A DNA stretch of 64,000 nt from an uncultured Eubacteriales bacterium (GCA_949292725.1 CASFAQ010000005.1:26590-90589); one strand, 5' to 3'. Counted from the first letter of the stretch, positions 17,428 through 27,585 are shown. Program-made: numbers and translations. The notes: a model not told the origin generated them from the letters alone.

Positions 17428-18450
17428 TTAATCAATGCAAAACAGCTTTCTAAGCCCTGCTTCATCAATGTCGGTTCCGATAACGCAGATTCTTCCTGTG
17501 TAATCGCCGGCTCCGTGCCTTACCTCGTATTCGCCCGGGGTAAAGTCAAAGTGAAGCCATTCGCCATCATCCATAGGAACAATTCCCTTTGCCCGTAGTA
17601 TAAAACCATAATCCGACGTATCCGACAGTGTTGAGAGGATGTTCTCAACAGATCCTTTGGTGTAGGTATTCGGGGTTTCAACGCCCCAGCTTGTGAATAC
17701 GTCGTCGGCGTGGTGATGTCCGTGGTGATGGTGCTCGTGTTCATGTTCATGCTCGTGATGATGACAGTTGCATGTATCCCCATCATGATGGTGGCAATGC
17801 CCATGCTCATGTTTATGTTCTTTTATAAGTTCATCTATAAGATTATCTAATACGTCCGTACGCTCCATGGCACCGAGTATGGTCGATGCGCTAATGGTAT
17901 CCCATGGGGTGGTCACAACAGAGGCGTTAGCATTAAGCCCTTTTATAAGGGATACACACTCTTTAAGCTTATCCTCCGTTACATTCTGGGTACGGCTCAG
18001 AATTATCGTGTTGGCGCTTTCTATCTGATTGTTATAGAATTCTCCAAAGTTCTTGATATACATCTTTGCCTTACTGCAATCAGCCACCGTGACTGCACTG
18101 TTGAGAGTTATATCCGCATGTTCTCCTACGTCAAGCACAGCTTTTATAACGTCGGAGAGTTTGCCTACGCCGGACGGTTCTATGATGATGCGGTCAGGCG
18201 AATATCTGTCTATGACCTCCTTAAGAGCCGTTCCAAAGTCCCCGACCAGAGAACAGCATATACAGCCGGAGTTCATTTCGGTTATCTCTATGCCGGAATC
18301 CTTAAGAAAACCTCCGTCGATACCGATCTCGCCAAACTCATTCTCAATAAGAACTATCTGTTCATCTGCAAGCGCTTCACCTATAAGCTTCTTTATAAGA
18401 GTTGTCTTTCCGGCGCCTAAAAAGCCGGATATTATATCTATCTTAGCCAT
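17428..18450 (-). CDS. COG0523/CobW family GTPase with CxCC and His-rich segment
   Basis: A 340-residue GTP-binding metallochaperone candidate. Walker A GFLGAGKTT at about residues 8-16, the metal motif GCICCS at about 64-69, and a His/Glu-rich stretch (about 207-246) that can bind several metal ions, followed by the CobW C-terminal domain (GILRAKGIV type, here FILRAKGIVPM). The start at 18450 (MAKIDI) follows GGAGG; upstream in-frame codons lack support. It has its own promoter and leads a two-gene operon with the divergent paralogue. Zinc is the usual metal of this subgroup, but no Zur-like box was seen upstream. Confidence 0.9.
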   Translation of the reverse strand: MAKIDIISGFLGAGKTTLIKKLIGEALADEQIVLIENEFGEIGIDGGFLKDSGIEITEMNSGCICCSLVGDFGTALKEVIDRYSPDRIIIEPSGVGKLSDVIKAVLDVGEHADITLNSAVTVADCSKAKMYIKNFGEFYNNQIESANTIILSRTQNVTEDKLKECVSLIKGLNANASVVTTPWDTISASTILGAMERTDVLDNLIDELIKEHKHEHGHCHHHDGDTCNCHHHEHEHEHEHHHHGHHHADDVFTSWGVETPNTYTKGSVENILSTLSDTSDYGFILRAKGIVPMDDGEWLHFDFTPGEYEVRHGAGDYTGRICVIGTDIDEAGLRKLFCID

Positions 18451-18490
18451 TATGATACCTCCGTTATGATATAAATTATCGGTACATATT

Positions 18491-18518
18491 AGTATATACT
18501 TCTGAAAATTAATGTCAA
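18491..18518 (-). promoter_or_regulatory. Promoter of the COG0523 operon
   Basis: On the minus strand, TTGACA (18518-18513) and TATACT (18496-18491) are 16 bp apart, about 40 bp upstream of the first gene's start. Confidence 0.65.
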
Positions 18519-18590
18519 GCACGGAATAACTGTTACAAAATCAGGGATACTAATAAAAAGTAAGTGTAGTCAGGTATGGAGGTTTTTAGC

Positions 18591-20222
18591 ATGTACAAAT
18601 ATGTCGGCAAAGGGGTATTTAAAGCTGTAGCTATCGGAAAAGTGTCGGTTTTCAAGCGTAATGAGGCTTCCGTAAAGAGAGTTCACATATCTGATACGGA
18701 GCATGAGAAGGAGAGGCTGGCATGCGCAAAACGGCGCTCCATAAAACAGCTTAAGCAGATATATGAAAAGGCGCTAAAGGAGGTTGGCGAGACGGGCGCC
18801 CAGATATTTGACGTCCATATGCTAATGATAGAAGATGATGACTACAATGAGTCTATCGACAATATAATAGAAACGCAGCACGTAAATGCGGAGTATGCGG
18901 TTGCTGTTACCGCCGATAATTTTGCGGAAATGTTTTCACAGGTGGACGATTCCTATATGCAGGCAAGGGCAGCTGATATAAGGGATATCTCCAACAGGAT
19001 AATAAGTAATCTGTCAGAGGAGGGGGAGCAGGAAAGCACGTCCACAGGAAGGATGATCGTGTGTGCGGATGACCTGGCTCCGAGTGAAACGGTATCCCTC
19101 GATAAGGAAAGAGTTCTTGCGTTTGTTACCGCGCATGGTTCGACAAATTCCCATACTGCCATACTCGCAAGGAATATGAATATCCCCGCCGTTATCGGTG
19201 TGGGAGAGGAATTCCTGGCAAATCTTAGCGACGGCACGGAGATGATAGTCGACGGTTATACGGGTGAGATATATATTGAACCTGATTGTGATATACGAAA
19301 AAAATATGAGGAAAAAATGCAGGAGGATAATGAGAAGAAAGAGCTTTTGTATGCTCTTAAGGGTAAGGACAATGTGACCCTGTGCGGAACATCCGTCGAG
19401 GTATACGCCAATATAGGGGGTGTTGATAATATTGCGGCGGTTCTTATGAATGACGCGGGAGGTATAGGGCTGTTCAGGAGCGAATTTCTGTACCTTGAGG
19501 GCGATGATTATCCGGATGAGGAAAAACAGTTTAATGCGTACAGAAAGGTTCTTGAAAGTATGGCGGGGAAAAAGGTTATAATTCGTACGCTTGATATAGG
19601 GGCCGATAAACAGGCGGATTATTTTCACCTCGACAAAGAGGAGAATCCGGCGCTGGGTTTCAGGGCGATAAGAATATGCCTTTCCAATCCGTCCATATTT
19701 AAGACGCAGCTTCGTGCGCTATACCGCGCGTCGGTATACGGAAGGCTTGGCATAATGTTTCCCATGGTAACGTCGGAATCGGAGGTCGAGAGGATAAAAG
19801 AAATGTGCGAGGAGGTAAAAAGGGAGTTAAAGGGGTCCGGAATAGAATATTCGGATACAGTAGAGCTTGGTATAATGATCGAGACGCCGGCTGCTGCGAT
19901 TATAAGCGACAGACTTGCGCCGATGGTGGATTTCTTCAGTATAGGAACCAATGACCTTACCCAGTATGTACTTGCGTGTGACAGGCAGAATCCAAAGCTC
20001 GATGAATTCTGCGATACACACCATGAGGCAATTATGAGGCTCATCAAAATAACGGTGGATAATGCGCATCAATACGGCGCGTGGGCAGGAATTTGCGGGG
20101 AGCTTGCGGCGGATATGTCGCTTACGGAGACGTTCTTACGTATGGGGATAGACGAGCTTTCGGTATCGCCGGGATACGTACTTAAGCTTAGAGATACGAT
20201 AAGGCATATTAAGCTCATTTAA
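18591..20222 (+). CDS. ptsI: Phosphoenolpyruvate-protein phosphotransferase (PTS Enzyme I)
   Basis: A 543-residue Enzyme I that transfers phosphate from PEP to HPr. The active-site His188 lies in GSTNSHTAILAR. The C-terminal PEP-binding barrel has GIGLFRSEFLYL, the FMPMVTS-like MFPMVTSE and DFFSIGTNDLTQYVLACDR. It is slightly shorter than the usual roughly 570 residues. GGAGG at 18578 sets the ATG at 18591. Nudix hydrolase and HPr genes follow on the same strand, an order that differs from the common ptsH-ptsI. Confidence 0.95.
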   Translation: MYKYVGKGVFKAVAIGKVSVFKRNEASVKRVHISDTEHEKERLACAKRRSIKQLKQIYEKALKEVGETGAQIFDVHMLMIEDDDYNESIDNIIETQHVNAEYAVAVTADNFAEMFSQVDDSYMQARAADIRDISNRIISNLSEEGEQESTSTGRMIVCADDLAPSETVSLDKERVLAFVTAHGSTNSHTAILARNMNIPAVIGVGEEFLANLSDGTEMIVDGYTGEIYIEPDCDIRKKYEEKMQEDNEKKELLYALKGKDNVTLCGTSVEVYANIGGVDNIAAVLMNDAGGIGLFRSEFLYLEGDDYPDEEKQFNAYRKVLESMAGKKVIIRTLDIGADKQADYFHLDKEENPALGFRAIRICLSNPSIFKTQLRALYRASVYGRLGIMFPMVTSESEVERIKEMCEEVKRELKGSGIEYSDTVELGIMIETPAAAIISDRLAPMVDFFSIGTNDLTQYVLACDRQNPKLDEFCDTHHEAIMRLIKITVDNAHQYGAWAGICGELAADMSLTETFLRMGIDELSVSPGYVLKLRDTIRHIKLI

Positions 20223-20285
20223 TATGCCTTTGACAAAATGCTCTGAATGTGCCACAATTAGGCAGATGAATGGGAGGCGCAGGAT

Positions 20286-20846
20286 ATGAAGTTCAGATCA
20301 ATTAAAAAGGTACATGAGGGTGTATTTATCACAAGATATGATGTTACATACGAGACGGTGGACCACAGGGAAAAGATATATGAGATGATAAGCCGTAATC
20401 ATAATCTTACAAGTGACAGCGACCTTTCTGAGGGCGCGGATGATGCGGTGGTTCTTATCATGCATGATGAATCGGGAGAGAAAATACTGCTCAATAAGGA
20501 GTTTCGTATGGCAGTGGGCAAATTCATATATAATTTTCCTGCGGGGCTTATCGAGCCGGGTGAGAGTCTGTACGAGAGCGCGAGAAGGGAGCTTAAGGAG
20601 GAGACGGGGCTTGATCTTATCGAAATTAAGCACACGCTCTATGACAGTTACAGCGCGGTTGGATTTAGCAATGAGAGGAATAAATGCGTCATTGGAGTAG
20701 CGGGAGGCGAGTTTGCTCCAAGCGACTCCGTATATGAGGAAATAGAGGCGGCATGGTTTACAAAGGATGAGATCAATGAGCTTCTTAAGGACCAGCCTTT
20801 TGCAGCAAGGACACAGACGTATTGTTATATGTGGGCTAAAAGCTGA
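20286..20846 (+). CDS. Nudix hydrolase, ADP-ribose pyrophosphatase type
   Basis: A 186-residue Nudix enzyme. The Nudix box runs from GLIEPGESLYESA to RRELKEETGLD (about residues 92-115) and matches the G-x5-E-x7-REUxEExGU pattern. The preceding FPAGLIEPGE is characteristic of ADP-sugar pyrophosphatases, which cleave ADP-ribose to AMP and ribose 5-phosphate. GGGAGG precedes the ATG. It lies between ptsI and ptsH, about 65 bp and 76 bp from them. Confidence 0.9.
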   Translation: MKFRSIKKVHEGVFITRYDVTYETVDHREKIYEMISRNHNLTSDSDLSEGADDAVVLIMHDESGEKILLNKEFRMAVGKFIYNFPAGLIEPGESLYESARRELKEETGLDLIEIKHTLYDSYSAVGFSNERNKCVIGVAGGEFAPSDSVYEEIEAAWFTKDEINELLKDQPFAARTQTYCYMWAKS

Positions 20847-20922
20847 TTTGCCTGAAAAGAATAAAAAAGCCGGTATATAAGCCATACTAATTACAGTCAG
20901 TAAATGTAAAGGAGGAGCTTAT

Positions 20923-21180
20923 ATGCAGGCTTTTAATTATGTTATCAAGGACGAGGTGGGAATTCATGCAAGACCGGCAGGTCTTCTTGTAAAGAAGGCG
21001 AAGGAGTATAAGAGCGACATATATATCGTAAAGGGCGATAAGGAGGCAGAAGCAGTAAAACTTATGGCGCTTATGGGTCTCGGAGTCAAATGTGGAGATG
21101 AGATAACGGTACGCATTGAGGGAGAGAATGAAGAGGAGTGTGCCAAAGAAATCAGGGAATTTCTTGAAAAAAATTTTTAA
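20923..21180 (+). CDS. ptsH: Phosphocarrier protein HPr
   Basis: An 85-residue HPr. The phosphoryl-accepting His15 lies in GIHARPAG. The region that in Bacillus carries regulatory Ser46 reads EAVKLMALMGLG, placing Lys at position 46, so control by HPr kinase at that site is not expected. AAAGGAGG precedes the ATG. A terminator follows directly. It acts with the upstream Enzyme I in sugar transport. Confidence 0.94.
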   Translation: MQAFNYVIKDEVGIHARPAGLLVKKAKEYKSDIYIVKGDKEAEAVKLMALMGLGVKCGDEITVRIEGENEEECAKEIREFLEKNF

Positions 21181-21184
21181 AATA

Positions 21185-21213
21185 AAAGACTAGCCGCATT
21201 CTGGCTAGTCTTT
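21185..21213. terminator. Bidirectional terminator between ptsH and trpA
   Basis: AAAGACTAGCC (21185-21195) and GGCTAGTCTTT (21203-21213), a perfect 11-bp stem flanked by A-rich and T-rich tails, between convergent ptsH and the end of the trp operon. Confidence 0.92.
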
Positions 21214-21216
21214 ATA

Positions 21217-21960
21217 TCAAAGAGCTTCTTTTATGGATTTGGCATATTCATATATGTAAGGAGGGCATTTGCTGCCGTATTTGGCTACAAGCTTCATGAT
21301 TGCCGAGCCTATTATCACGCCGTCGGATGATTCGGAGATTTTATGCGCCTGCTCGGGTGTGGATATTCCGAATCCTACCAGCGCCGGGATATCCGTAACG
21401 CTTCTTACAAGCTCTGTCATTGAAGCTATATCAGTGGTTATCCGTTCCCGCGTTCCGGTTACTCCAAGGGAGGATACGCAGTATACAAAGCCCGTGGCTT
21501 CTTTTGCAATCATTGTGATACGCTCCTTTGATGTAGGGGCAATAAGCGATATATAGTCCAGGCCGTATTTTTTAGCCGGTACGGCAAATTCGTCCTTTTC
21601 CTCGTAAGGTACCTCAGGCAGGATGATTCCGCTTATGCCCGCTTCTGCCGCTGTTTTCATAAATCTTTCGGTTCCGTAGGAGAATACTACATTGGCGTAT
21701 GTCATGAAAAAAAGTGGTATATGTATATCATTGCGGATGTCTCTTACCATGTCAAATATTTTGTCGGTAGTTATCCCTCCCGACAAGGCTCTGTAATTGG
21801 CTTCCTGAATTACAGGGCCCTCGGCAGTCGGGTCTGAAAATGGGATTCCAAGTTCTATCAGGTCCGCCCCGCCGCGTTGCAGTTCGTATATGATCTGTTT
21901 GGTGGTTTTAATGTCGGGATCTCCGCATGTTACAAATGCTGCAAATAATTTGTTACTCAT
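21217..21960 (-). CDS. trpA: Tryptophan synthase alpha subunit
   Basis: A 247-residue TIM-barrel enzyme that splits indole-3-glycerol phosphate to indole. It has the family motif [19 protein letters not shown] with catalytic Glu and Asp, and [10 protein letters not shown] near the phosphate-binding end, with VIIGSAI following. The ATG overlaps the trpB stop by 4 bp. Last gene of the operon. Confidence 0.97.
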   Translation of the reverse strand: MSNKLFAAFVTCGDPDIKTTKQIIYELQRGGADLIELGIPFSDPTAEGPVIQEANYRALSGGITTDKIFDMVRDIRNDIHIPLFFMTYANVVFSYGTERFMKTAAEAGISGIILPEVPYEEKDEFAVPAKKYGLDYISLIAPTSKERITMIAKEATGFVYCVSSLGVTGTRERITTDIASMTELVRSVTDIPALVGFGISTPEQAHKISESSDGVIIGSAIMKLVAKYGSKCPPYIYEYAKSIKEAL

Positions 21961-23141
21961 TCTCTTATATCCTCCCCTCTGTAGCGCGCTATGGCTGCGC
22001 AGTCCTTATCTCCGCGTCCGGATATGGTTATCACGATAATCCTATCCTTATCCATCGTAGGAGCGAGTTTTATGGCATGTGCAACTGCGTGTGCGCTCTC
22101 GATGGCAGGAATTATTCCCTCCGTTCTTGAGAGATATTCAAATGCATTTACGGCTTCCTCGTCCGTCACCGGCACATACTCTGCGCGTCCGGTATCATAA
22201 AGATTCGCATGCTCAGGGCCTATACCCGGATAATCGAGCCCTGCCGATATCGAGTATACCGGCGCTATCTGGCCGAATTCATCCTGGCAGAAATAACTCT
22301 TCATCCCATGGAAGATGCCAAGACTTCCCGTTGCAATGGTAGCGGCAGTGGACGCCGTATCTATTCCGCGGCCTGCGGCTTCACAGCCTATGAGACGTAC
22401 CGAGGTATCTTGTATAAAATTATAAAATGAGCCTATTGCATTGGAGCCGCCTCCGACGCATGCCATAACAACATCCGGAAGCCTTCCCTCGATTGCAAGG
22501 CACTGAGCCTTAATTTCTTTTGATATTACTGACTGAAAATCCCTTACTATCATTGGGAATGGGTGAGGTCCCATTACGGAACCAAGCACATAGTGGGTAT
22601 CGGATATGCGTCTTGTCCACTCGCGCATTGTTTCGGATACGGCGTCCTTAAGTGTCATAGTGCCGGATGTGACTGCGTGCACACCGGCTCCGAGAAGTTT
22701 CATGCGGTATACATTAAGGGCCTGTCTTTCGGTGTCCTCTTTCCCCATGAATATCTCGCATTCCATATCCATAAGCGCGGCTGCGGTAGCGCATGCAACG
22801 CCGTGCTGTCCGGCTCCCGTTTCTGCGATTACTCGTGTTTTACCCATTTTTTTTGCCAGGAGTGTCTGACCAAGCACATTATTTATCTTATGTGAGCCCG
22901 TGTGATTAAGGTCCTCGCGTTTGAGGTATATCTTAGCTCCGCCAAGATCCTTTGTCATCTTTTCGGCATAATAGAGCCCTGATGGGCGGGAGGCATATTC
23001 ATTTAACAGGGTGGTAAGCTCGCTGTTAAATTCAGGGTCATTCTTATAATATTCATAAGCTTCCTCAAGTTCAATGACGGCATTCATAAGCGTTTCCGGT
23101 ATGTATTGTCCGCCGTGTATTCCATATCTTCCTTTTGACAT
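21957..23141 (-). CDS. trpB: Tryptophan synthase beta subunit
   Basis: A 394-residue PLP enzyme condensing indole with serine. The PLP lysine is in [11 protein letters not shown], the phosphate loop is GGGSNAIG, and [11 protein letters not shown] is the conserved active-site stretch. Its start overlaps the trpF stop by one base (TAATG). Full length. Confidence 0.98.
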   Translation of the reverse strand: MSKGRYGIHGGQYIPETLMNAVIELEEAYEYYKNDPEFNSELTTLLNEYASRPSGLYYAEKMTKDLGGAKIYLKREDLNHTGSHKINNVLGQTLLAKKMGKTRVIAETGAGQHGVACATAAALMDMECEIFMGKEDTERQALNVYRMKLLGAGVHAVTSGTMTLKDAVSETMREWTRRISDTHYVLGSVMGPHPFPMIVRDFQSVISKEIKAQCLAIEGRLPDVVMACVGGGSNAIGSFYNFIQDTSVRLIGCEAAGRGIDTASTAATIATGSLGIFHGMKSYFCQDEFGQIAPVYSISAGLDYPGIGPEHANLYDTGRAEYVPVTDEEAVNAFEYLSRTEGIIPAIESAHAVAHAIKLAPTMDKDRIIVITISGRGDKDCAAIARYRGEDIRE

Positions 23142-23785
23142 TATATTACTCCTTTCCTGCAGGCGTTTGCGGTTGTTACGACGGATATTATTTTATCCCT
23201 GTCTTTTACTCCGTCGGTTTCGGCGCCTGAGCTTATATCTATCCCCCATGGATTCAGTCGCTTTGCCGCGTCGCAGATCATATCGGCAGTAAGTCCTCCG
23301 GCAAGTATATATGGTCTGTTCATGTTGTTGATCAGGTCCCAGTTAAATGCACGTCCGGTTCCATAGCCGTTATCAAGCAGGACCATATCTGCATCGGAAT
23401 CCATACATTGTATGATATCAGATTTTTGTCTGATTTTAAATGCTTTCCATATAACTGCGCCGGGAATGTGGCGCCTGAGTTCATGTATATAGGCGTTATC
23501 CTCATGCCCGTGCAGCTGGATTACATCCAGGGCGCCCGTTTCGTACAGTTTACATATATTTGCGATATCCTCATCCACATATACGCCGACTGAGCGGATA
23601 TCGGAATGCAGCATTTTTTTAAAAGCTATTACTGTATCGGGCGGTACGTAACGGTGGCTTTTTTTATAATTGACTATAAAACCGGCATAATCGGGACGGG
23701 CTTCATTTACATAAATTATATCTTCGGAACGAAAAAGCCCGCATATTTTTATATGTATCCGGTCATGTCCTTTTTTTGATTCCAT
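23141..23785 (-). CDS. trpF: Phosphoribosylanthranilate isomerase
   Basis: A 214-residue TIM-barrel isomerase. It has KICGLF near the start (catalytic Cys), VIQLHGHED, and the phosphate-binding [10 protein letters not shown] and GIDISSGAE. The ATG at 23785 overlaps the end of trpC by 23 bp with AAAGGAG inside trpC. Confidence 0.95.
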   Translation of the reverse strand: MESKKGHDRIHIKICGLFRSEDIIYVNEARPDYAGFIVNYKKSHRYVPPDTVIAFKKMLHSDIRSVGVYVDEDIANICKLYETGALDVIQLHGHEDNAYIHELRRHIPGAVIWKAFKIRQKSDIIQCMDSDADMVLLDNGYGTGRAFNWDLINNMNRPYILAGGLTADMICDAAKRLNPWGIDISSGAETDGVKDRDKIISVVTTANACRKGVI

Positions 23786-24542
23786 TTATAAATGCTCCTT
23801 TATCCCCGCTTCTCATAAGCGCCTCGCCGATTAAAAGTGCGTCTGCTCCAGTGTCTGCGAGTCTTATGGCGTCCTCTATGCTTTTAATTCCGCTTTCGGA
23901 TACCAGCACGGTGCCCTCCGGTATAAGCGCTTTAAGTCTTTCGGTGTTCGAGATGTCCTCTGAAAATGTATACAGGCAGCGGTTATTTATGCCGATTATC
24001 TTTGCGCCTGCGGATGCGGCCATATGTATCTCTGTTTCGTCATGTGTCTCAACAAGCGCGGAGAGTTTAAGCTCTTTACATATGTCGAGATGTCTTTTGA
24101 GAGTATCATCATCAGTGAGTGCGCATATCAACAGTACGGCGTCTGCGCCCATGGCTTTGGCCTGATATATCTGGTATTCGTCCACCGTAAAGTCCTTTCT
24201 TAACATCGGAAGTGTTAGATGCTTACGTATCTCTGTAAATATGTCGTTGCTTCCGAGAAACCATTTTGGTTCCGTAAGTACCGATATGCAGTCGGCGCCG
24301 GATGATTCGTAGTCTTTAGCTATGTCCACGTATGGAAAATGCCCGGCAATTACACCTCTTGATGGTGACGCCTTTTTAACCTCGCATATAAGGGAGATGC
24401 CGTCTCTTTTTAGCGCCCTATAGAATGCATAATCAGTATCGGCTGTGTCATACGCAAGCTTTTTCATCTCGCCTAAGGGGCAGATATTCTTTTCGTCGGC
24501 AACTCTTATGCGTGTTGCTGCCGCTATATCATCTAATATCAT
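23763..24542 (-). CDS. trpC: Indole-3-glycerol phosphate synthase
   Basis: A 259-residue enzyme with ICEVKKASPSRGVI (catalytic Lys), LRKDFTVDEYQIYQA, GINNR and VSESGIKS motifs in canonical order. It closes the indole ring from CdRP. It is 17 bp after trpD and overlaps trpF. Confidence 0.97.
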   Translation of the reverse strand: MILDDIAAATRIRVADEKNICPLGEMKKLAYDTADTDYAFYRALKRDGISLICEVKKASPSRGVIAGHFPYVDIAKDYESSGADCISVLTEPKWFLGSNDIFTEIRKHLTLPMLRKDFTVDEYQIYQAKAMGADAVLLICALTDDDTLKRHLDICKELKLSALVETHDETEIHMAASAGAKIIGINNRCLYTFSEDISNTERLKALIPEGTVLVSESGIKSIEDAIRLADTGADALLIGEALMRSGDKGAFINGIKKRT

Positions 24543-24559
24543 AATATAACTCCTTTGGT

Positions 24560-25567
24560 TTATCTGTTGGTTGCTGCGATGAATTCGTTGAGCTTGGCAA
24601 GCGCCTTTCCGCTGTCAATGGTTTCTTCGGCTATCTTTATTGCGTCTTCGAATGACAGAGTATCTTTTGCAATATATAAACCGGCGGCGGCATTGAGCAC
24701 TACGGTATCCCGTTTAGGAGATTTTTCGCCTTTTAAGATGCTTAGTGTTATTTTGGCATTTTCATCAGGCGTTCCTCCTATGAGCTCCTCCTTTGAACAC
24801 ATTGTAAAGCCGTAATCTTCCGGATTTATGGTATATTTTTTCTTAATTCCGTTTCTGAATTCGCATACGCTTGTTTCGCGGCTTAAGGATATCTCGTCAA
24901 GACAGTCCATTCCGTATACTACCATTCCTGATTTGACTCCAAGCTTCATAAGTACCTCGCTTAGCGGGTCCACAAGCGCTTCGTCGTATACGCCCATTAC
25001 CTGAAGCGTTGCGCTTGCCGGGTTTGCGAGAGGACCCAGAATATTAAATATTGTACGTATTCCAAGGGTCTGCCTTACAGATGCGACATATTTCATTGCG
25101 GAATGGTATTTTTGTGCAAATAGGAAGCAGATGCCGGTTTCGGAAAGTATCTTACTGCTTTCCTGAGGCGAGATGCCTATATTGACGCCAAGTGCCTCAA
25201 GCACGTCTGCAGCGCCGCTTTTACTGGATGCAGCCCGGTTTCCGTGTTTTGCAACCGGAACGCCTGCGGCTGCAAGTACGATTGACGCCGTTGTGGATAT
25301 ATTAAATGAATTGGAACGGTCGCCGCCTGTTCCGACTATCTCCAGAACGTCCCCGCCATGTGAGAGGTTAACTGCGTGTTTTCTCATACCGGATGCTGAC
25401 CCCGATATCTCGTCGATTGTCTCGCCTTTCATGGCAAGTGCGGTAAGATAGGAGCTTATCTCAATATCGCTTACCTTTCCGCTCATTATTTCATCCATGA
25501 CAGTCTCTGCCATGTCGTATGATAAATCCTCGTGGTTCGTTAATTTGGTTATGGCTTCTTTAATCAT
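24560..25567 (-). CDS. trpD: Anthranilate phosphoribosyltransferase
   Basis: A 335-residue type III phosphoribosyltransferase. PRPP binding is at VGTGGDRSNSFNIST and KHGNRAASSKSGAADVLEALG; the hinge ILGPLANPA is present. It overlaps the end of trpG by 8 bp. Confidence 0.97.
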   Translation of the reverse strand: MIKEAITKLTNHEDLSYDMAETVMDEIMSGKVSDIEISSYLTALAMKGETIDEISGSASGMRKHAVNLSHGGDVLEIVGTGGDRSNSFNISTTASIVLAAAGVPVAKHGNRAASSKSGAADVLEALGVNIGISPQESSKILSETGICFLFAQKYHSAMKYVASVRQTLGIRTIFNILGPLANPASATLQVMGVYDEALVDPLSEVLMKLGVKSGMVVYGMDCLDEISLSRETSVCEFRNGIKKKYTINPEDYGFTMCSKEELIGGTPDENAKITLSILKGEKSPKRDTVVLNAAAGLYIAKDTLSFEDAIKIAEETIDSGKALAKLNEFIAATNR

Positions 25568-26135
25568 TGTATTTACCTCCCAGAAAGTTTTGTAATATTT
25601 TTTTGCCGTCCGGCGTCAGTATCGATTCGGGATGAAACTGAACACCGAATACGGGATATGTAGTATGTTGTACCGCCATTATTTCGCCATCTTCTGCATA
25701 AGCGGTAATTCTAAGGCAGTCCGGCAGACTGTCTTTTTTAGCTGCAAGCGAGTGGTATCTTGCAACCTGTATCTTATCGCTAAGACCCGTAAATATGCCT
25801 TCATTTATTACTGTTATCATGGATGTTTTGCCGTGCATGAGCTTCTTTGCATGTACGATTTCGGCTCCAAACGCCTCACATATTGCCTGATGTCCGAGGC
25901 ATACGCCGAATATGGGATATTTCGTATGCAGTTTTTTAACGACATCTATGCATACACCGGCGTCTGTGGGTCTCTTGGGACCGGGTGAGAGTATGATATG
26001 TGAGGGCTTAAGGGCGTCTATCTCTTCTGTTCTAAGCTCGTCGTTTCTTATCACCATAATATCCGGTTCCATCTCTCCTATATACTGATATAGATTATAT
26101 GAAAAGCTGTCGTAATTATCGATTAAGAGAATCAT
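25560..26135 (-). CDS. trpG: Anthranilate synthase glutamine amidotransferase subunit
   Basis: A 191-residue class I glutaminase: LIDNYDSFSYNL, oxyanion loop LSPGPKRP, nucleophile Cys in GVCLGHQA and the His-Glu pair in GVQFHPESI. It supplies ammonia to TrpE. The ATG at 26135 is set by GGAGG lying inside the trpE 3' end; the trpE stop TAA is one base upstream. Because trpE translation now ends 249 bases earlier, coupling to trpG may be weakened. Confidence 0.96.
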   Translation of the reverse strand: MILLIDNYDSFSYNLYQYIGEMEPDIMVIRNDELRTEEIDALKPSHIILSPGPKRPTDAGVCIDVVKKLHTKYPIFGVCLGHQAICEAFGAEIVHAKKLMHGKTSMITVINEGIFTGLSDKIQVARYHSLAAKKDSLPDCLRITAYAEDGEIMAVQHTTYPVFGVQFHPESILTPDGKKILQNFLGGKYND

Positions 26136-26136
26136 A

Positions 26137-27549
26137 TTATTCCACCTCCAGTGCATTGACAACGGCTTTTGCCTTATTGATACATTCTTCGTATTCCTTT
26201 TTTGGAACGGAGTCGGCAACTATTCCCGCACCCGAGCGGACATATACTCTGCCGTTTTTCTTAAATGCCAGGCGGATTGCGATGCATGTATCGACATTGC
26301 CGTTAAAATCGAGATATCCTATGGCGCCACCGTATATGCCTCTTTTGGTCTGCTCGAGTTCGTTGATTATCTCACATGCCCTAATCTATGGCGCACCCGA
26401 TAGTGTGCCCGCAGGAAGTATGGCGTCGACTGCATCAAGAGCGTCCTTGTCCTCCCGTATCTTTCCCGAGACTGTTGAGCCGATGTGCATTACGTGGGAA
26501 AATCGTTCAATCTGCATGTATTTTTCTACTGACACGGTGCCGATATTGCTTATATTGCCGATATCATTGCGCCCAAGGTCCACAAGCATATTATGTTCGG
26601 CACATTCTTTTTCGTCCTTGAGAAGTTCCTCGGCAAGGGCAGTATCCTCTTCTTCGGTCTTGCCCCGCGGTCTTGTTCCGGCAAGTGGAAATGTGGTTAT
26701 GGTGCCGTAGTCAAGCTTTACAAGCGTTTCGGGCGACGCACCTGCCATCTCGATATTATCACTTGAAAAATAGAACATATAAGGTGACGGATTGGTGTCG
26801 CGCAGTATGCAGAATGTATCGAAAAGGCTTCCCTCATAGCGTGCCTGAAGTCTGTTTGAGAGGACAACCTGAAATATATCCCCGTTTACGATGTACTTCT
26901 TGGCCTTCTTAACCATGTTACAGTACTGCTCTTCATCAAAGAGAGGAGTAAGGGGTTCTAAGAGGCGTCCTTTCTTTTCTTCAACCGGCGTTCCGCATTC
27001 CACAAGCTCTGCCATTTCGTCAAGTGTCTTTTTGGCGAGGGAATAATTTTCCCTGAAGTTATCCGTGCATACATTGACGATATAGATTATCTTATGCATA
27101 AGATTATCAAGGACAATAAGCTTATCGAACAGCATAAGGTCGACGTCATTGAATTCTTCTTCGTCATCTGCCGTAAGATTGAGTGTAGGTTCGCTGTATT
27201 TTATGAATTCGTATGAAAAATAACCTACAAGTCCGCCGGTAAATGGCGGAAGTCCCGATATCCTTGGACTTTTGTTATCCGCAATAACCTTGCGGATGCG
27301 CTCATGAGGCGCTTTGTCGGTACTTGTAATCTCGAGTGTCGGATCATACCCGATAAAGGTGTAGCGGCCCCAGACCTTACTGTCCTCTGCGGATTCAAGA
27401 ATGAATACATTCCGGCTCCTGCCCTTAAGAATCCGGTAGACATCCGCAGATGTTTTTGCGGAAGGTACGCTGATGCTTAGCGGGAATCTCTTGTAATCGC
27501 CCGTATTAAGGATATTCAGCGCTTCTTCGTAATTTGGATAAATACTCAT
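26137..27549 (-). pseudogene. trpE: Anthranilate synthase component I, interrupted by in-frame TAG
   Basis: The full reading frame of about 470 codons is continuous except for one TAG at 26386-26388. Before it are FILES (feedback region), the NPSPYMFYF segment, and the AGTLSGAP active-site stretch; after it, in the same frame, come [23 protein letters not shown] and [10 protein letters not shown] to a TAA at 26137-26139. The family sequence at the TAG is GAPK-(I/V)RA, so a conserved Lys codon (AAG) has become TAG by one substitution. The truncated 387-residue product lacks the end of the chorismate-binding fold and should be inactive. Either a real nonsense mutation or a base error. The rest of the operon is intact. 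Confidence 0.92.
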
Positions 27550-27585
27550 TATGTCTCCTCCTTGCTTTTATATCGCTTAAGTGTC

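Noticed and set aside
17700..17820. CAT/ATG-rich stretch as a simple-sequence DNA repeat
   Set aside because: It encodes the His-rich metal-binding segment of the COG0523 protein in frame.
18451..18590. Metal riboswitch or Zur box before the COG0523 operon
   Set aside because: Only an ordinary promoter was recognisable; no palindrome of the Zur type and no conserved cobalamin or metal aptamer core.
26386..26388. TAG in trpE as a recoded sense codon
   Set aside because: TAG terminates several normal genes in the window, and no suppressor tRNA or special insertion element was seen.
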